Source: CALDSL01 sp039810245
GTDB lineage: Bacteria > Chloroflexota > Anaerolineae > Anaerolineales > Anaerolineaceae
Assembly (NCBI GenBank): GCA_039810245.1
Contig: JBDHWQ010000009.1
Location: forward strand, 62,001-126,000
Direction: 5' to 3'
DNA length: 64,000 bases
A model generated the notes under the pieces. That model worked only from the letters and a program-made list of their open reading frames with translations. It did no database searches and was not told the DNA's origin. Positions 44,816-53,503 of this stretch are shown here, piece by piece; position 1 is the first letter of the stretch; each line of letters begins with the position of its first letter. The position numbers were made by a program, and so were the translations under genes.

Positions 44816-46192
44816 ATGAGCATGCGCCTGCGCTTAACCCTGACGTACCTGCTGGTGGGCCTGGCCACCATCGCCAGCCTGGTGCTGTTTGTGCGCTTCG
44901 ACACGCGCCGGGAAGTGACCCAGTACATGATGCGCGGCGGCATGGTAGGCGCGGAAGCGCTGGTCAACCGGTTGGAAGATTATTACAGCGAGAATCAGAG
45001 CTGGGAAGACGTCAATCGCATTTTTCAGCCGGGGATGATGTACCCGGGCATGATGATGGTCACGCGCCAGCGTATCCAGGTGGTGGACGCGGTGGGCAAG
45101 CTGCAATATGACAATGACCAGCGCGGTTATGGCCTGCCGCCCTTTTCGGCGCGCAAGCTGCAAGACGGCATCCCGCTCGGCGGCCGCAACGGCCAGACGG
45201 TGGGGTATCTGTTCGTGGATGGCGGCGGCAATGCGCGCAACCTGGATGCCCAACCGCTGCTGCAACGGCTGAACCGGGCTGCGTGGCGCGCCGCGCTGGT
45301 GGGACTGGCGCTGGCGCTGGTGCTGGCGCTGGTGTTAGCCAACCGGCTGCTGCGTCCGGTGGACCAGCTTACGCGCGCCGCGCAGCGACTGGCAGCCGGC
45401 GATCTGAGCCAGCGCGTGCCGGTACAGGGCAACGATGAAATGTCGGCGCTGGCGGCCACGTTCAATGGCATGACCGATTCGCTCCAGCACTCCGAAGAGC
45501 GCCGGCGCGCGATGACCGCAGATATCGCCCACGAGCTGCGTACGCCGCTGGCGGTGCAGCGCGCGCAGATTGAGGCCATGCAAGATGGCATCTACCCGCT
45601 GGATGGCGAACATTTGCACACCGTGCTGCAGCAGAACGAGCTGCTTACGCGGCTGGTGGAAGATCTGCGCACGCTGGCCCTGGCGGATGCGGGCGAACTC
45701 TCGCTGGACCGGGTAGAAGTCTCGGTGCCGGCACTGGTGGATCGCGCTATCGATCGCTTCCGCGCAGTGGCCGAAGGACGCAAAGTACGGCTCGAATCTG
45801 AGCTGGTGACCGGGCCGGGCGCGGGTTGTCTGCCGGTGTGGGGTGACCCGCTGCGGCTGGAGCAGATCTTAAACAATCTACTCTCCAACGCGTTGCGCTA
45901 CACCGCCGAAGGCGGGTTTGTTTCGGTGCGGGCATCCTGCAGCCCGCGCGAAGTGGCGATCAGCGTGCGTGACAGCGGCCCGGGCATTCAACCCGATATG
46001 CTACCGCACGTGTTTGAGCGTTTTTACCGCGCCGATACATCGCGGACGCGCGAGGGTGGGGGCAGCGGCCTGGGACTGGCGATCGCCCTGCAGCTCGCCC
46101 TGGCGCACGGCGGCTCGCTGGACGCGGCTAACCACCCGGATGGTGGAGCAATCTTTACCCTGCGGCTGCCGGTGCCGCCGGCGCAGGATTGA
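44816..46192 (+). CDS. Sensor histidine kinase
   Basis: A 458-residue kinase with two membrane helices (about 7-23 and 160-178) flanking an extracytoplasmic domain of about 135 residues, which is Met-rich near VNRIFQPGMMYPGMMMV. A HAMP domain follows, then HisKA with H239 in DIAHELRTPLAV and HATPase_c with NNLLSNALRYT, DSGPGI and GGGSGLGLAI. The Met-rich segment might bind a metal, but this is speculative. GGAGAAGG precedes the ATG. Confidence 0.94.
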   Translation: MSMRLRLTLTYLLVGLATIASLVLFVRFDTRREVTQYMMRGGMVGAEALVNRLEDYYSENQSWEDVNRIFQPGMMYPGMMMVTRQRIQVVDAVGKLQYDNDQRGYGLPPFSARKLQDGIPLGGRNGQTVGYLFVDGGGNARNLDAQPLLQRLNRAAWRAALVGLALALVLALVLANRLLRPVDQLTRAAQRLAAGDLSQRVPVQGNDEMSALAATFNGMTDSLQHSEERRRAMTADIAHELRTPLAVQRAQIEAMQDGIYPLDGEHLHTVLQQNELLTRLVEDLRTLALADAGELSLDRVEVSVPALVDRAIDRFRAVAEGRKVRLESELVTGPGAGCLPVWGDPLRLEQILNNLLSNALRYTAEGGFVSVRASCSPREVAISVRDSGPGIQPDMLPHVFERFYRADTSRTREGGGSGLGLAIALQLALAHGGSLDAANHPDGGAIFTLRLPVPPAQD

Positions 46193-46241
46193 GTTAGTTC
46201 CAAATCCTGGCCAAATGGCTATTCTCTGGCTGCCGGTTGCA

Positions 46242-46250
46242 TGTTAGAAT
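46242..46250 (+). promoter_or_regulatory. Candidate extended -10 before the lipoprotein gene
   Basis: TGTTAGAAT matches an extended -10 (TGnTAnAAT). No clear -35 is present. It lies 25 bases before the ATG of the next gene. Confidence 0.4.
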
Positions 46251-46275
46251 TTATATTCGATAAGGGAGAGATGCG

Positions 46276-46902
46276 ATGAAACGTCCCGTTCTCGTCGTTT
46301 GCATGCTCAGTCTGCTGGCCCTGCTTTCGATTACCTGCTCGCTGGTGGGCGGCGCGGTACCGGCCGCGGACGCCACCGCGGAGAGCACGCGCATGCAGGC
46401 TACCGTAGACCTGCTGCAGGGGACGATCAGCGCGATGGAAGCCGATGGTAAGGCCACTGCCGACGCCTGGATGACCCAGGCTGCGGCCACAGGCCTACCC
46501 GCCACGCCGGCCGCGCCGCAGGTGCCGACCGAGGAGCTGCTGCCCGGCGTGGTCAGCGGGCAGTTATCGTACCCATCAGAGGGTATTCCGCCGCTGCGGC
46601 TGGTATTATGGAACGCGGAAGACGGGACATATCTGACCCTGGAAACGCCACAAAATATCGCCGGTTACCGCTGGGAAAACGTACCCGCCGGGCATTACAC
46701 CCTGGTGGCATATCCTATCGATCCGAACTATGCCAACCTGGCCGGCGGATATACACCGGCTGTGGCCTGCGGCCTGAGCGTTGACTGCAACGACCACAAC
46801 CTGATCGTTTTCGAAGTGCGTCCCGGGGAAGAGACTGGCGGTATTCACCCGCAAGATTGGTACGCGCCGCAGGGCAGTTTCCCTGCTGACCCGACCCGGT
46901 AG
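46276..46902 (+). CDS. Exported protein of unknown function, probable lipoprotein
   Basis: A 208-residue protein. A signal peptide with a hydrophobic core and a cysteine at LLSITC (Thr at -1 is unusual for a lipobox) is followed by an Ala/Thr-rich helix and a C-terminal beta-rich domain (SGQLSYPSEGIPPLRLVLWN; GYRWENVPAGHYTLVAYP). The latter resembles a carboxypeptidase-regulatory-like or PEGA-type beta sandwich. It follows the two-component genes and precedes uvrB. AAGGGAGAG supports the start. Confidence 0.72.
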   Translation: MKRPVLVVCMLSLLALLSITCSLVGGAVPAADATAESTRMQATVDLLQGTISAMEADGKATADAWMTQAAATGLPATPAAPQVPTEELLPGVVSGQLSYPSEGIPPLRLVLWNAEDGTYLTLETPQNIAGYRWENVPAGHYTLVAYPIDPNYANLAGGYTPAVACGLSVDCNDHNLIVFEVRPGEETGGIHPQDWYAPQGSFPADPTR

Positions 46903-46919
46903 ATGAAAGGAACGCAATT

Positions 46920-48974
46920 ATGCTATTTGACTTACACGCGCCATATCAGCCGACCGGCGACCAGCCCGAGGCGATTGAACAACTGGTAAAAGGGGTGGAT
47001 CAGGGCATGCGTCACCAGGTGCTGCTGGGCGCTACCGGCACCGGTAAGACCTACACGATCGCCAACCTGATCACGCGGATGCAGAAGCCGGCGCTGATCA
47101 TGGCGCATAACAAGACCCTGGCCGCGCAGTTATATGCCGAGTTCAAGGAGTTTTTCCCCAACAACTCGGTGGAGTATTTCGTTTCATATTACGACTATTA
47201 CCAGCCGGAAGCTTATGTGCCATCGCACGACCTGTATATCGAGAAAGAAACCGATATCAATGAGGAGATCGACCGGCTGCGGCTGGCGGCCACCACGGCG
47301 CTGATGTCGCGGCGTGACGTAATCATCGTGGCGTCTGTGTCGTGCATCTACGGCCTGGGCAGCCCGGAGCTATACAGCAAGGGCATGGTAGAGCTGAAGG
47401 TGGGCGAAATCTTCCGCCGCAACGCGCTGCTGCGCCAGTTAATCGAGATCCAGTACCAGCGCAATGATATGGAGCTGCGCCCGGGCACATTCCGCGTGCG
47501 CGGCGATACGCTGGAGATTCACCCGGCGTATGAAGAGCGCAAGGTCTACCGGCTGGCATTCTTTGGCGATGAGATTGAGCGCATCAGCGCCATCAATCCA
47601 TTGACCGGCGAGATGTACGGCGACCTGGAGCAGGTACCGATTTACCCGGCCAAGCACTATATCACCCAGGAAGACCGGCTGAAGAAGGCGATTCAGGATA
47701 TTGAACAGGAACTGGAGCAGCGCCTGGCGCAGTTCAAGAGCGAGGGCAATCTGCTGGAAGCACAGCGCCTGGAGCAGCGCACGCGCTACGACCTGGAGAT
47801 GCTGCGCGAAGTGGGCTACTGCTCGGGTATTGAGAACTACTCGCGCCATCTCGACCAACGCGCGCCGGGAACGCCGCCGTGGACGCTGATGGACTACCTG
47901 CCCAGCGATTATCTGCTGGTGATCGACGAATCGCATATGACGATTCCCCAGGTGCGCGGCATGTTCAATGGTGACCGCTCGCGCAAGACGGTGCTGGCCG
48001 ACTTTGGTTTTCGCCTGCCCTCGGCGCTGGACAACCGCCCGCTGACCTTCGACGAGTTCGAGGAGCACATGGGCTACACGGTGTACACATCGGCCACGCC
48101 CGGGCCATACGAGCTGAACCATGCCGAACAGGTGGTGGAGCAGATCATCCGCCCCACCGGGCTGGTGGACCCTGAAGTGGAAGTACGCCCGACAGCCGGC
48201 CAGGTGGACGACCTGGTGGGTGAGATCCGGCAGCGCGTGGGGAACGGCGAGCGCGTGCTGGTGACCACGCTGACCAAGCGTATGTCTGAAGACCTTGCGG
48301 ATTACCTGATGGAAATGGGCATCAAAGTGCATTACCTGCACTCTGAGGTAGAAACGCTGGAGCGGGTGGGCATCCTGCGCGACTTGCGCATGGGCGTTTT
48401 CGACGTGCTGGTGGGCATCAATCTGCTGCGCGAAGGCCTCGACCTACCGGAAGTCTCGATGGTGGCGATACTGGACGCGGATAAAGAGGGCTTCTTGCGT
48501 TCGGAGACCGCGCTGATCCAGACCATCGGCCGCGCAGCGCGCAATGTAAACGGGCGCGTGCTGATGTATGCCGATCGCATCACCGATTCCATGCGCGCGG
48601 CGATTGACGAGACGAACCGCCGCCGCGCCAAGCAGGTGCGTTACAACACCGAGCACGGAATTGAACCGGTGAGTATCATCAAGGCCATCCACGACATCAC
48701 CGAGCGGCTCAGCGCCAGCGGCCAACCCGGGGCGACCATCGCGGAGAGCAAGGCAGCCTACAAGGCGGCGCAGGGCGCGGGCGCCATCCCGCGGCCGGAG
48801 CTCAAGCGCATTGTCACAGAGCTGGAAAAGCAGATGAAACAGGCCGCCAAGGATCTGGAGTTCGAGCAGGCAGCCGCGCTGCGTGACCAGATCTTCGAGC
48901 TGCGCGCGATGATGGCCGACGACCCCAAACTGTCGCCCTGGCAGCGCGCGCGCATGCTGGCAGGTGAAGAGTAG
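46920..48974 (+). CDS. uvrB: Excinuclease ABC subunit B
   Basis: A 684-residue nucleotide-excision repair helicase-like protein that verifies damage and loads UvrC. Walker A is GATGTGKTYTIANL, the beta-hairpin region is SYYDYYQPEAYVP, and later motifs VIDESHMTIPQ, YTSATPGPYE and TIGRAARN are present. A C-terminal UVR domain for UvrC binding ends the protein (QMKQAAKDLEFEQAAALRD). Length is normal. AAAGGA precedes the ATG. uvrA and uvrC are not in the window. Confidence 0.97.
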   Translation: MLFDLHAPYQPTGDQPEAIEQLVKGVDQGMRHQVLLGATGTGKTYTIANLITRMQKPALIMAHNKTLAAQLYAEFKEFFPNNSVEYFVSYYDYYQPEAYVPSHDLYIEKETDINEEIDRLRLAATTALMSRRDVIIVASVSCIYGLGSPELYSKGMVELKVGEIFRRNALLRQLIEIQYQRNDMELRPGTFRVRGDTLEIHPAYEERKVYRLAFFGDEIERISAINPLTGEMYGDLEQVPIYPAKHYITQEDRLKKAIQDIEQELEQRLAQFKSEGNLLEAQRLEQRTRYDLEMLREVGYCSGIENYSRHLDQRAPGTPPWTLMDYLPSDYLLVIDESHMTIPQVRGMFNGDRSRKTVLADFGFRLPSALDNRPLTFDEFEEHMGYTVYTSATPGPYELNHAEQVVEQIIRPTGLVDPEVEVRPTAGQVDDLVGEIRQRVGNGERVLVTTLTKRMSEDLADYLMEMGIKVHYLHSEVETLERVGILRDLRMGVFDVLVGINLLREGLDLPEVSMVAILDADKEGFLRSETALIQTIGRAARNVNGRVLMYADRITDSMRAAIDETNRRRAKQVRYNTEHGIEPVSIIKAIHDITERLSASGQPGATIAESKAAYKAAQGAGAIPRPELKRIVTELEKQMKQAAKDLEFEQAAALRDQIFELRAMMADDPKLSPWQRARMLAGEE

Positions 48975-49092
48975 ACCGCGCGCAAAGCTTCATAGGATCT
49001 GCGGTTGGAATTCACAGGTTCTTCACAACTTGTGGATATGATCTGGTGTGTAAACAACCAACTAACACAGATTCTGATTGAGGAGTGATCCA

Positions 49093-49629
49093 ATGACAAA
49101 GAAAATTCTTATGGTAGCGATTGCGATGATCGCGGTGCTGGGACTGATCGGTTTTGCTGTCTTCGAAGTGGTGCAGGCGCAGGCTCCCGAGCCCAATGGC
49201 ACTCCGCAGCCGGGATATGGGCCGTTTGGCCGCGGCGAGCGTGGTTTTGGGATGCGCGGCATGCGCGGCGGCATGGGTGGGGGAATGGGCGCTGGCATGG
49301 GCATGAACGGAGAAGGCTGGATGCACGAAGAGATGATCGCTGCCTTCGCTGAAAAATTTGACATGACCCCCGCCGACCTGGAAGCCCGCCTGGAGAAAGG
49401 TGATAAGCTGTGGCAGGTAGCCGAAGAGAAGGGCATGACCACGGAAGAATTCTTTACACTGCACCAGCAGGTGCGCAGCGACCTGATCGACCAGGCGGTG
49501 AAAGATGGCAAGATCACCCAGGAACAGGCCGATTGGATGAAGACGCGCATGGGCAACCGCGCGGATCGCATGGGAGAGTGTTACCCGCGCATGTTCGGCG
49601 GTGATGCTCAGGCCAACCCGGCTCCGTAA
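49093..49629 (+). CDS. Secreted Gly/Met-rich protein (YckD/DUF2680-like end)
   Basis: A 178-residue protein. A signal peptide or anchor (ILMVAIAMIAVLGLIGFAVF) precedes a low-complexity Gly-Met-Arg stretch, then a helical C-terminal part (EKFDMTPADLEARLEKGDKL; LIDQAVKDGKITQEQADWMK). The latter resembles DUF2680/YckD repeats. Met/Gly-rich exported proteins can bind copper or other soft metals, but there is no direct evidence. GAGGAGTGAT precedes the ATG. Confidence 0.75.
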   Translation: MTKKILMVAIAMIAVLGLIGFAVFEVVQAQAPEPNGTPQPGYGPFGRGERGFGMRGMRGGMGGGMGAGMGMNGEGWMHEEMIAAFAEKFDMTPADLEARLEKGDKLWQVAEEKGMTTEEFFTLHQQVRSDLIDQAVKDGKITQEQADWMKTRMGNRADRMGECYPRMFGGDAQANPAP

Positions 49630-49645
49630 GGATACTGGCATTCGC

Positions 49646-49693
49646 AAAAAAAACGCTTCCCGGATGCGCGAGCACCCGGGAAGCGTTTTTTTT
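49646..49693. terminator. Strong bidirectional terminator
   Basis: An 18-bp perfect stem (eight A, then CGCTTCCCGG, and its complement ending in eight T) closes a 12-base loop. It lies between two convergent genes and its right end touches the acylphosphatase stop codon. Confidence 0.92.
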
Positions 49694-49979
49694 ACCAGCC
49701 GGTGGGTTGAACTTCAAAACCGGCGAATTCGCCGCTTGCCAGGGCCCATTCGGTACGGATATCGGTCACCACGGCGCGGCGCGGGCCGGCTTTGAGGCGC
49801 TCGAGCAACGCCGCCAGGGCGCCGGCTTCGCCTTCGGCCAGCACTTCCACGCTACCATTGCCCAGGTTGCGCACCCAGCCGGTCAGGTCGAGCGCCTGGG
49901 CGGCTTCATAAACAAAAATGCGGTAGCCTACACCCTGCACGCGACCTTCTACCACGGCATGCAGCCGCTCCGCGCTCAT
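49692..49979 (-). CDS. acyP: Acylphosphatase
   Basis: A 95-residue enzyme hydrolysing acyl phosphates. The phosphate-binding loop and catalytic Arg are in GRVQGVGYRIF, and the catalytic Asn is in WVRNLGNGSVEV. Length is typical. Its start overlaps the stop of the peptidase gene by ATGA. Confidence 0.95.
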   Translation of the reverse strand: MSAERLHAVVEGRVQGVGYRIFVYEAAQALDLTGWVRNLGNGSVEVLAEGEAGALAALLERLKAGPRRAVVTDIRTEWALASGEFAGFEVQPTGW

Positions 49980-51184
49980 CCGCCGGCCCCCTGCGATTGC
50001 CCGCGGCGTATGGCCGGCAGCGCCAACAGCAGCGGCAGCAGCACCAGCAGCGCAAACAGCGCCAGGTATGGCAGCAGGTTGTTGAAGATCAGGCTGGCCA
50101 TGTCCATTCCCAGGCTTTCCTGCTGCCAGCGATACTCCAGCTCGTTGAGCGAGATGTTCCAGGCGCGCTGCGGACCTTCCTGGCAGCCGACGCCATCGGC
50201 GTAGGCCTGGATCAGCGCGCCCAGACCGGACGTTCCGTACTTCTGGTGCAGGAAACGCACAAAGGATGCCGACTCGGCGTAGGCCAGGAACGCGCCGGAT
50301 GCCTCGCGCGGGAACTGGCCGCACAACTGCGCCAGCGGGATCAGGGTTTCGTTCTGGGCGGCATTCTCCAGCACCGAAGCATAATCGGGGTTGGGGTACA
50401 GCTCAGCCTGCGAGGCAATTCCTTCCAGCAACCACGTAGGAATCTGCGCGTAGCCATCTCCGGCGCGGGCGTACTGCGCCAAGTGTGCCAGCTCATGCGG
50501 TACCTGACGCTCCAGTTCCAACAGCTCTTCCGGCCCGGGCGGCGCGGAGACGACAATGGTGCGCAGCGCGGGGCTGGCATGCCCAACCGCCCAGGTGGAT
50601 GTACTCAACTGCAGCGCCTGCTGGAAATCCTGAATATTGGAATAGACGAAGATGCGCACTGGTTGGCTGTCGTCGTTGGGCAGGTAGGTCTGCACCCGCT
50701 TGCTGCCCTGCTCGGCGGTGTTGAGGATTTCCTGGCCGAACGTGATATCGCGCCCGTACCAGTGAATTTCGAAGCGACCGGCGACCAGCTTCTCCCACTC
50801 GAAGCGGTTATCGTCGTAGGTGAACTCCAGCGGTTCGCTGAGCGTTTCCTGCCCGCCTGTGGTGACCACGCGATACCAGTACTTAACCGGGGTAAAGGCC
50901 GGCAGTGGTTTGGCCGCCAGATCGTAGGTGTAGACGATGCCGCCGTCTTTGGCCGGGGAGAGTTTTTCTACTCGCGCCGGGTAGCCCAACGGCTGCAGGA
51001 ACAGGTCTACCTCTTGCCAGGTCGCGTCACTCTGCACGCGCGCCTGGAAGGTGGCCTGCTGGCCGTAGATATAGAATACCGCGGCGTCCACAATTTCGGC
51101 GGCCGGGGGCATTTGAACGGCGGCCAGCGCGGTTTGCGGCAGGCACATGGCCAGCAGCAGGACGAGCATCAGCCAGGATCGCAT
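49976..51184 (-). CDS. Membrane-anchored peptidase-MA family gluzincin
   Basis: A 402-residue protein. A signal peptide (WLMLVLLLAMCLPQTALA) is followed by a beta-rich domain of about 130 residues and a metalloprotease domain with HELAHLAQYA and, about 20 residues later, WLLEGIASQAE supplying the third ligand. A C-terminal membrane helix (LLPYLALFALLVLLPLLLAL) anchors it with the catalytic part outside. Substrate unknown. It is cotranslated with acylphosphatase. Confidence 0.87.
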   Translation of the reverse strand: MRSWLMLVLLLAMCLPQTALAAVQMPPAAEIVDAAVFYIYGQQATFQARVQSDATWQEVDLFLQPLGYPARVEKLSPAKDGGIVYTYDLAAKPLPAFTPVKYWYRVVTTGGQETLSEPLEFTYDDNRFEWEKLVAGRFEIHWYGRDITFGQEILNTAEQGSKRVQTYLPNDDSQPVRIFVYSNIQDFQQALQLSTSTWAVGHASPALRTIVVSAPPGPEELLELERQVPHELAHLAQYARAGDGYAQIPTWLLEGIASQAELYPNPDYASVLENAAQNETLIPLAQLCGQFPREASGAFLAYAESASFVRFLHQKYGTSGLGALIQAYADGVGCQEGPQRAWNISLNELEYRWQQESLGMDMASLIFNNLLPYLALFALLVLLPLLLALPAIRRGQSQGAGG

Positions 51185-51263
51185 GAGGGGGTGTCCTTAC
51201 AGGAAATTTGGGAAAGTTGGCTTTCCCCGCAACAGATGCAAGCTGCGTGCCGCCCGGAGCAGG

Positions 51264-52307
51264 TCAGTCCTTCGACCCGTCCTCTTCTTCGTCCGCGCCG
51301 CCCGGCCCCAGGCGACCGTTGGAGCCAGGTTCATCGTCTTCGTTTTCGTCGAAATCGAACATGTCGAGCACGCCGAAACCTTCGGTGAAATCCAGGTTTT
51401 CCAGCGCCTGCTCGAGAAAATTAGCGTCCTCGTCGTCATCGGCCGCTTCGGCCATGCGCTCCAGCGTTTCGCGCACATCCTCTCCGCCGATCTGCGACAG
51501 CGACCACACCGCGGCCGCGTAGAGATCGTCGTCCAGCGCCTGCGGCTCTTCCAGCAGCTCCAGCAGCGGCTCGCGCGCGGCAGCCAACTCCAGCGCGCCG
51601 GCGGCGCGGGCAGCTTCGGTCTGCACGGTGGTATCTTCGTGGCGCAGCATATCCAGTACCGAGCGCTCCCAGCGCGGGTCAGCCGAGCGTCCCATGGCAA
51701 ACAGCGCCGAGGCCAGCCACTCCAGGTCGCCGTTCTCGTAGCCGTTCTGGATCAATTCAATCACTTCCTCGCGGCCGGAATAGCCCAACGACTCGAGCGC
51801 ACGGCGGCGCACAATGGCCTGGTCCGGCCCGCCCATCACCCGCAGCAGTTCGTCTTCTACCTGATGGTGGATATTCTCGGGCACTTCTTCCAGCTCGCCC
51901 AGGTAGACGAACAACCCTATCGCCGAGGCGGCCGCGGCGCGCACCACCGGCTCGGGATCGTTGCGCAGCATGCCGGTGAAGGTTTCCACCAGTTTTACGT
52001 CCGGGTCGTCCCACAACATGCGGATTGCGGTCGTGCGCACCGCCGGGTCCGGGTCTAGCAGCGCGAAGCGGGCGATGTCATCCAGGATGACCAGGGTGTC
52101 GCCCTCCACCAGATCTTCCAGGTCTTCCAGCAGCGCCAGGCGGCGGGCCGGGTTCACCTGCAGCCAGGCGCGCTTCAACTGCTCCAGCTCGTCAGCGGCC
52201 ATCTTGGAAAAGCGGTGCAGGTAAGTGGGCGGGAAGGGCGTGTTTTCGTCCAGCAGCGCGGCTACCACCAATTGAAATGGGATGTTCTTCTGTTTGTTGG
52301 CGGGCAT
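51264..52307 (-). CDS. HEAT-repeat protein
   Basis: A 347-residue cytoplasmic protein made of about seven HEAT-like helical repeats (LLDPDPAVRTTAIRMLWDD, LRNDPEPVVRAAAASAIG and similar), with an acidic C-terminal tail (FDFDENEDDEPG). Such proteins are scaffolds; no catalytic motif is present. It lies eight bases downstream of the site-2 protease gene on the same strand and may be cotranscribed with it. Confidence 0.85.
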   Translation of the reverse strand: MPANKQKNIPFQLVVAALLDENTPFPPTYLHRFSKMAADELEQLKRAWLQVNPARRLALLEDLEDLVEGDTLVILDDIARFALLDPDPAVRTTAIRMLWDDPDVKLVETFTGMLRNDPEPVVRAAAASAIGLFVYLGELEEVPENIHHQVEDELLRVMGGPDQAIVRRRALESLGYSGREEVIELIQNGYENGDLEWLASALFAMGRSADPRWERSVLDMLRHEDTTVQTEAARAAGALELAAAREPLLELLEEPQALDDDLYAAAVWSLSQIGGEDVRETLERMAEAADDDEDANFLEQALENLDFTEGFGVLDMFDFDENEDDEPGSNGRLGPGGADEEEDGSKD

Positions 52308-52315
52308 ACGTTACC

Positions 52316-53401
52316 TCACGGGGTGGGCAGGACGATCGGGTTGATAATATCCTGGCGGGTGATGAGGATCATCAGCAAGATCAACAGGGCGAAACCGACC
52401 AGGTGCACCAGGTTTTCATACTGGGGTGGGATACGGCGACGGAACAGGATTTCGGGCAAGATAAACAGGATGCGCCCGCCATCCAGCGCAGGGATGGGCA
52501 GCAGGTTGGTGATGCCCAGCGCCACCGAGATGGTGGCCAGCAGCGCCAGCCGGTTGAGCACCAGCGCGATGGGGCTGCCGGGGGTCTGCGCGGCGTTCTC
52601 CAGGTCGAGCTCGCGGTTCTGCTCGTAGATATTGAACATGCCCACCGGGCCAACCGGGCGCGCTTCATCCGAACTGACCTGGCCGCGGATGAGCTGGCCG
52701 GGCAGCGAAATCAGCGCGTCCACCTGGGCCCAGGTCACCTGCAGGGCAGCCGGCAGGGTCTGGACCCAGGGCACGGGGACAGTGGGGTTGCCCAGCGAGA
52801 TGCCCAACGCGCCCTGGCCCTCGGGCGGGTTGACGCGCGGCGTGGCGCGCAGCTCGAGCGTTTGCCCGCCGCGCAGCACGGTGAGGGTCACTTCGTTGCC
52901 TACCTGCGATTTGATCGCCGCAGAAAGATCTTCGACACTGTTGACCGGAACGCCATTGACCGCGGTGACCTGGTCGCCGGCTTTCAGGCCAGCCTGCGCG
53001 GCGGGGGTGTCTTCCACCACGCTCATAATCTGCACTTTGCTGGTGTCCGGCGCGCCCAGAGCGGTAAACAGCAGGCTAAACAGCAGGATACCGGTGATGA
53101 TATTGACTGTTGAGCCGCCCAGCAGCACCGCCAGGCGTTTCCAGGGGTTGGCCGCGGCCAGACCGCCGGGTACGTTGGGGTCGTTTTCGCCCTTAGGGCG
53201 CACAAAGCCGCCCAGCGGGATCCAGTTGAGGGTAAATTCAGTGCCGCCCCAGGTGAACAGGCGGGCAATGCGCGGTGGGAAGCCAATGCCGAACTCTTCC
53301 ACGTCGATGCGCATCAGTTTTGCCACCAGCAGGTGGCCCATCTCGTGCAGGACGATCATCACGCCCAGTGCAATGACAAATTCGATAATCGTAAGGATCA
53401 T
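52316..53401 (-). CDS. rseP: Site-2 (M50) intramembrane metalloprotease
   Basis: A 361-residue RseP/RasP-type protease. The zinc site is HEMGH in the first membrane helix, and the third ligand is in LPIPALDGGRIL near the C-terminus. A PDZ domain (VVEDTPAAQAGLKAGDQVTA in part) lies between. Such proteases cut membrane anti-sigma factors and signal-peptide remnants. There is one PDZ domain, as in Gram-positive RasP. A clear promoter lies about 60 bases upstream. Whether it feeds a sigma pathway here is unknown. Confidence 0.92.
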   Translation of the reverse strand: MILTIIEFVIALGVMIVLHEMGHLLVAKLMRIDVEEFGIGFPPRIARLFTWGGTEFTLNWIPLGGFVRPKGENDPNVPGGLAAANPWKRLAVLLGGSTVNIITGILLFSLLFTALGAPDTSKVQIMSVVEDTPAAQAGLKAGDQVTAVNGVPVNSVEDLSAAIKSQVGNEVTLTVLRGGQTLELRATPRVNPPEGQGALGISLGNPTVPVPWVQTLPAALQVTWAQVDALISLPGQLIRGQVSSDEARPVGPVGMFNIYEQNRELDLENAAQTPGSPIALVLNRLALLATISVALGITNLLPIPALDGGRILFILPEILFRRRIPPQYENLVHLVGFALLILLMILITRQDIINPIVLPTP

Positions 53402-53458
53402 GCTCTCCGAAACCTCTCCAAACCCGCGCGTTTTCTGTCGCGGGACGCGCTTTTGTGT

Positions 53459-53487
53459 ATTATATCTGGTTTCGAGGGCGGCTGCAA
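53459..53487 (-). promoter_or_regulatory. Promoter of the site-2 protease gene
   Basis: On the minus strand TTGCAG (53487-53482) and a perfect TATAAT (53464-53459) are spaced by exactly 17 bases. The -35 box is next to a T-run that follows the decarboxylase gene and may end its transcript. Confidence 0.8.
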
Positions 53488-53503
53488 AAAAGGGTCACAT
53501 GTT

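Noticed and set aside
49997..51388. 463-codon plus-strand open frame opposite the peptidase gene
   Set aside because: Antisense to a signal-peptide-bearing HExxH protease; no family resemblance.
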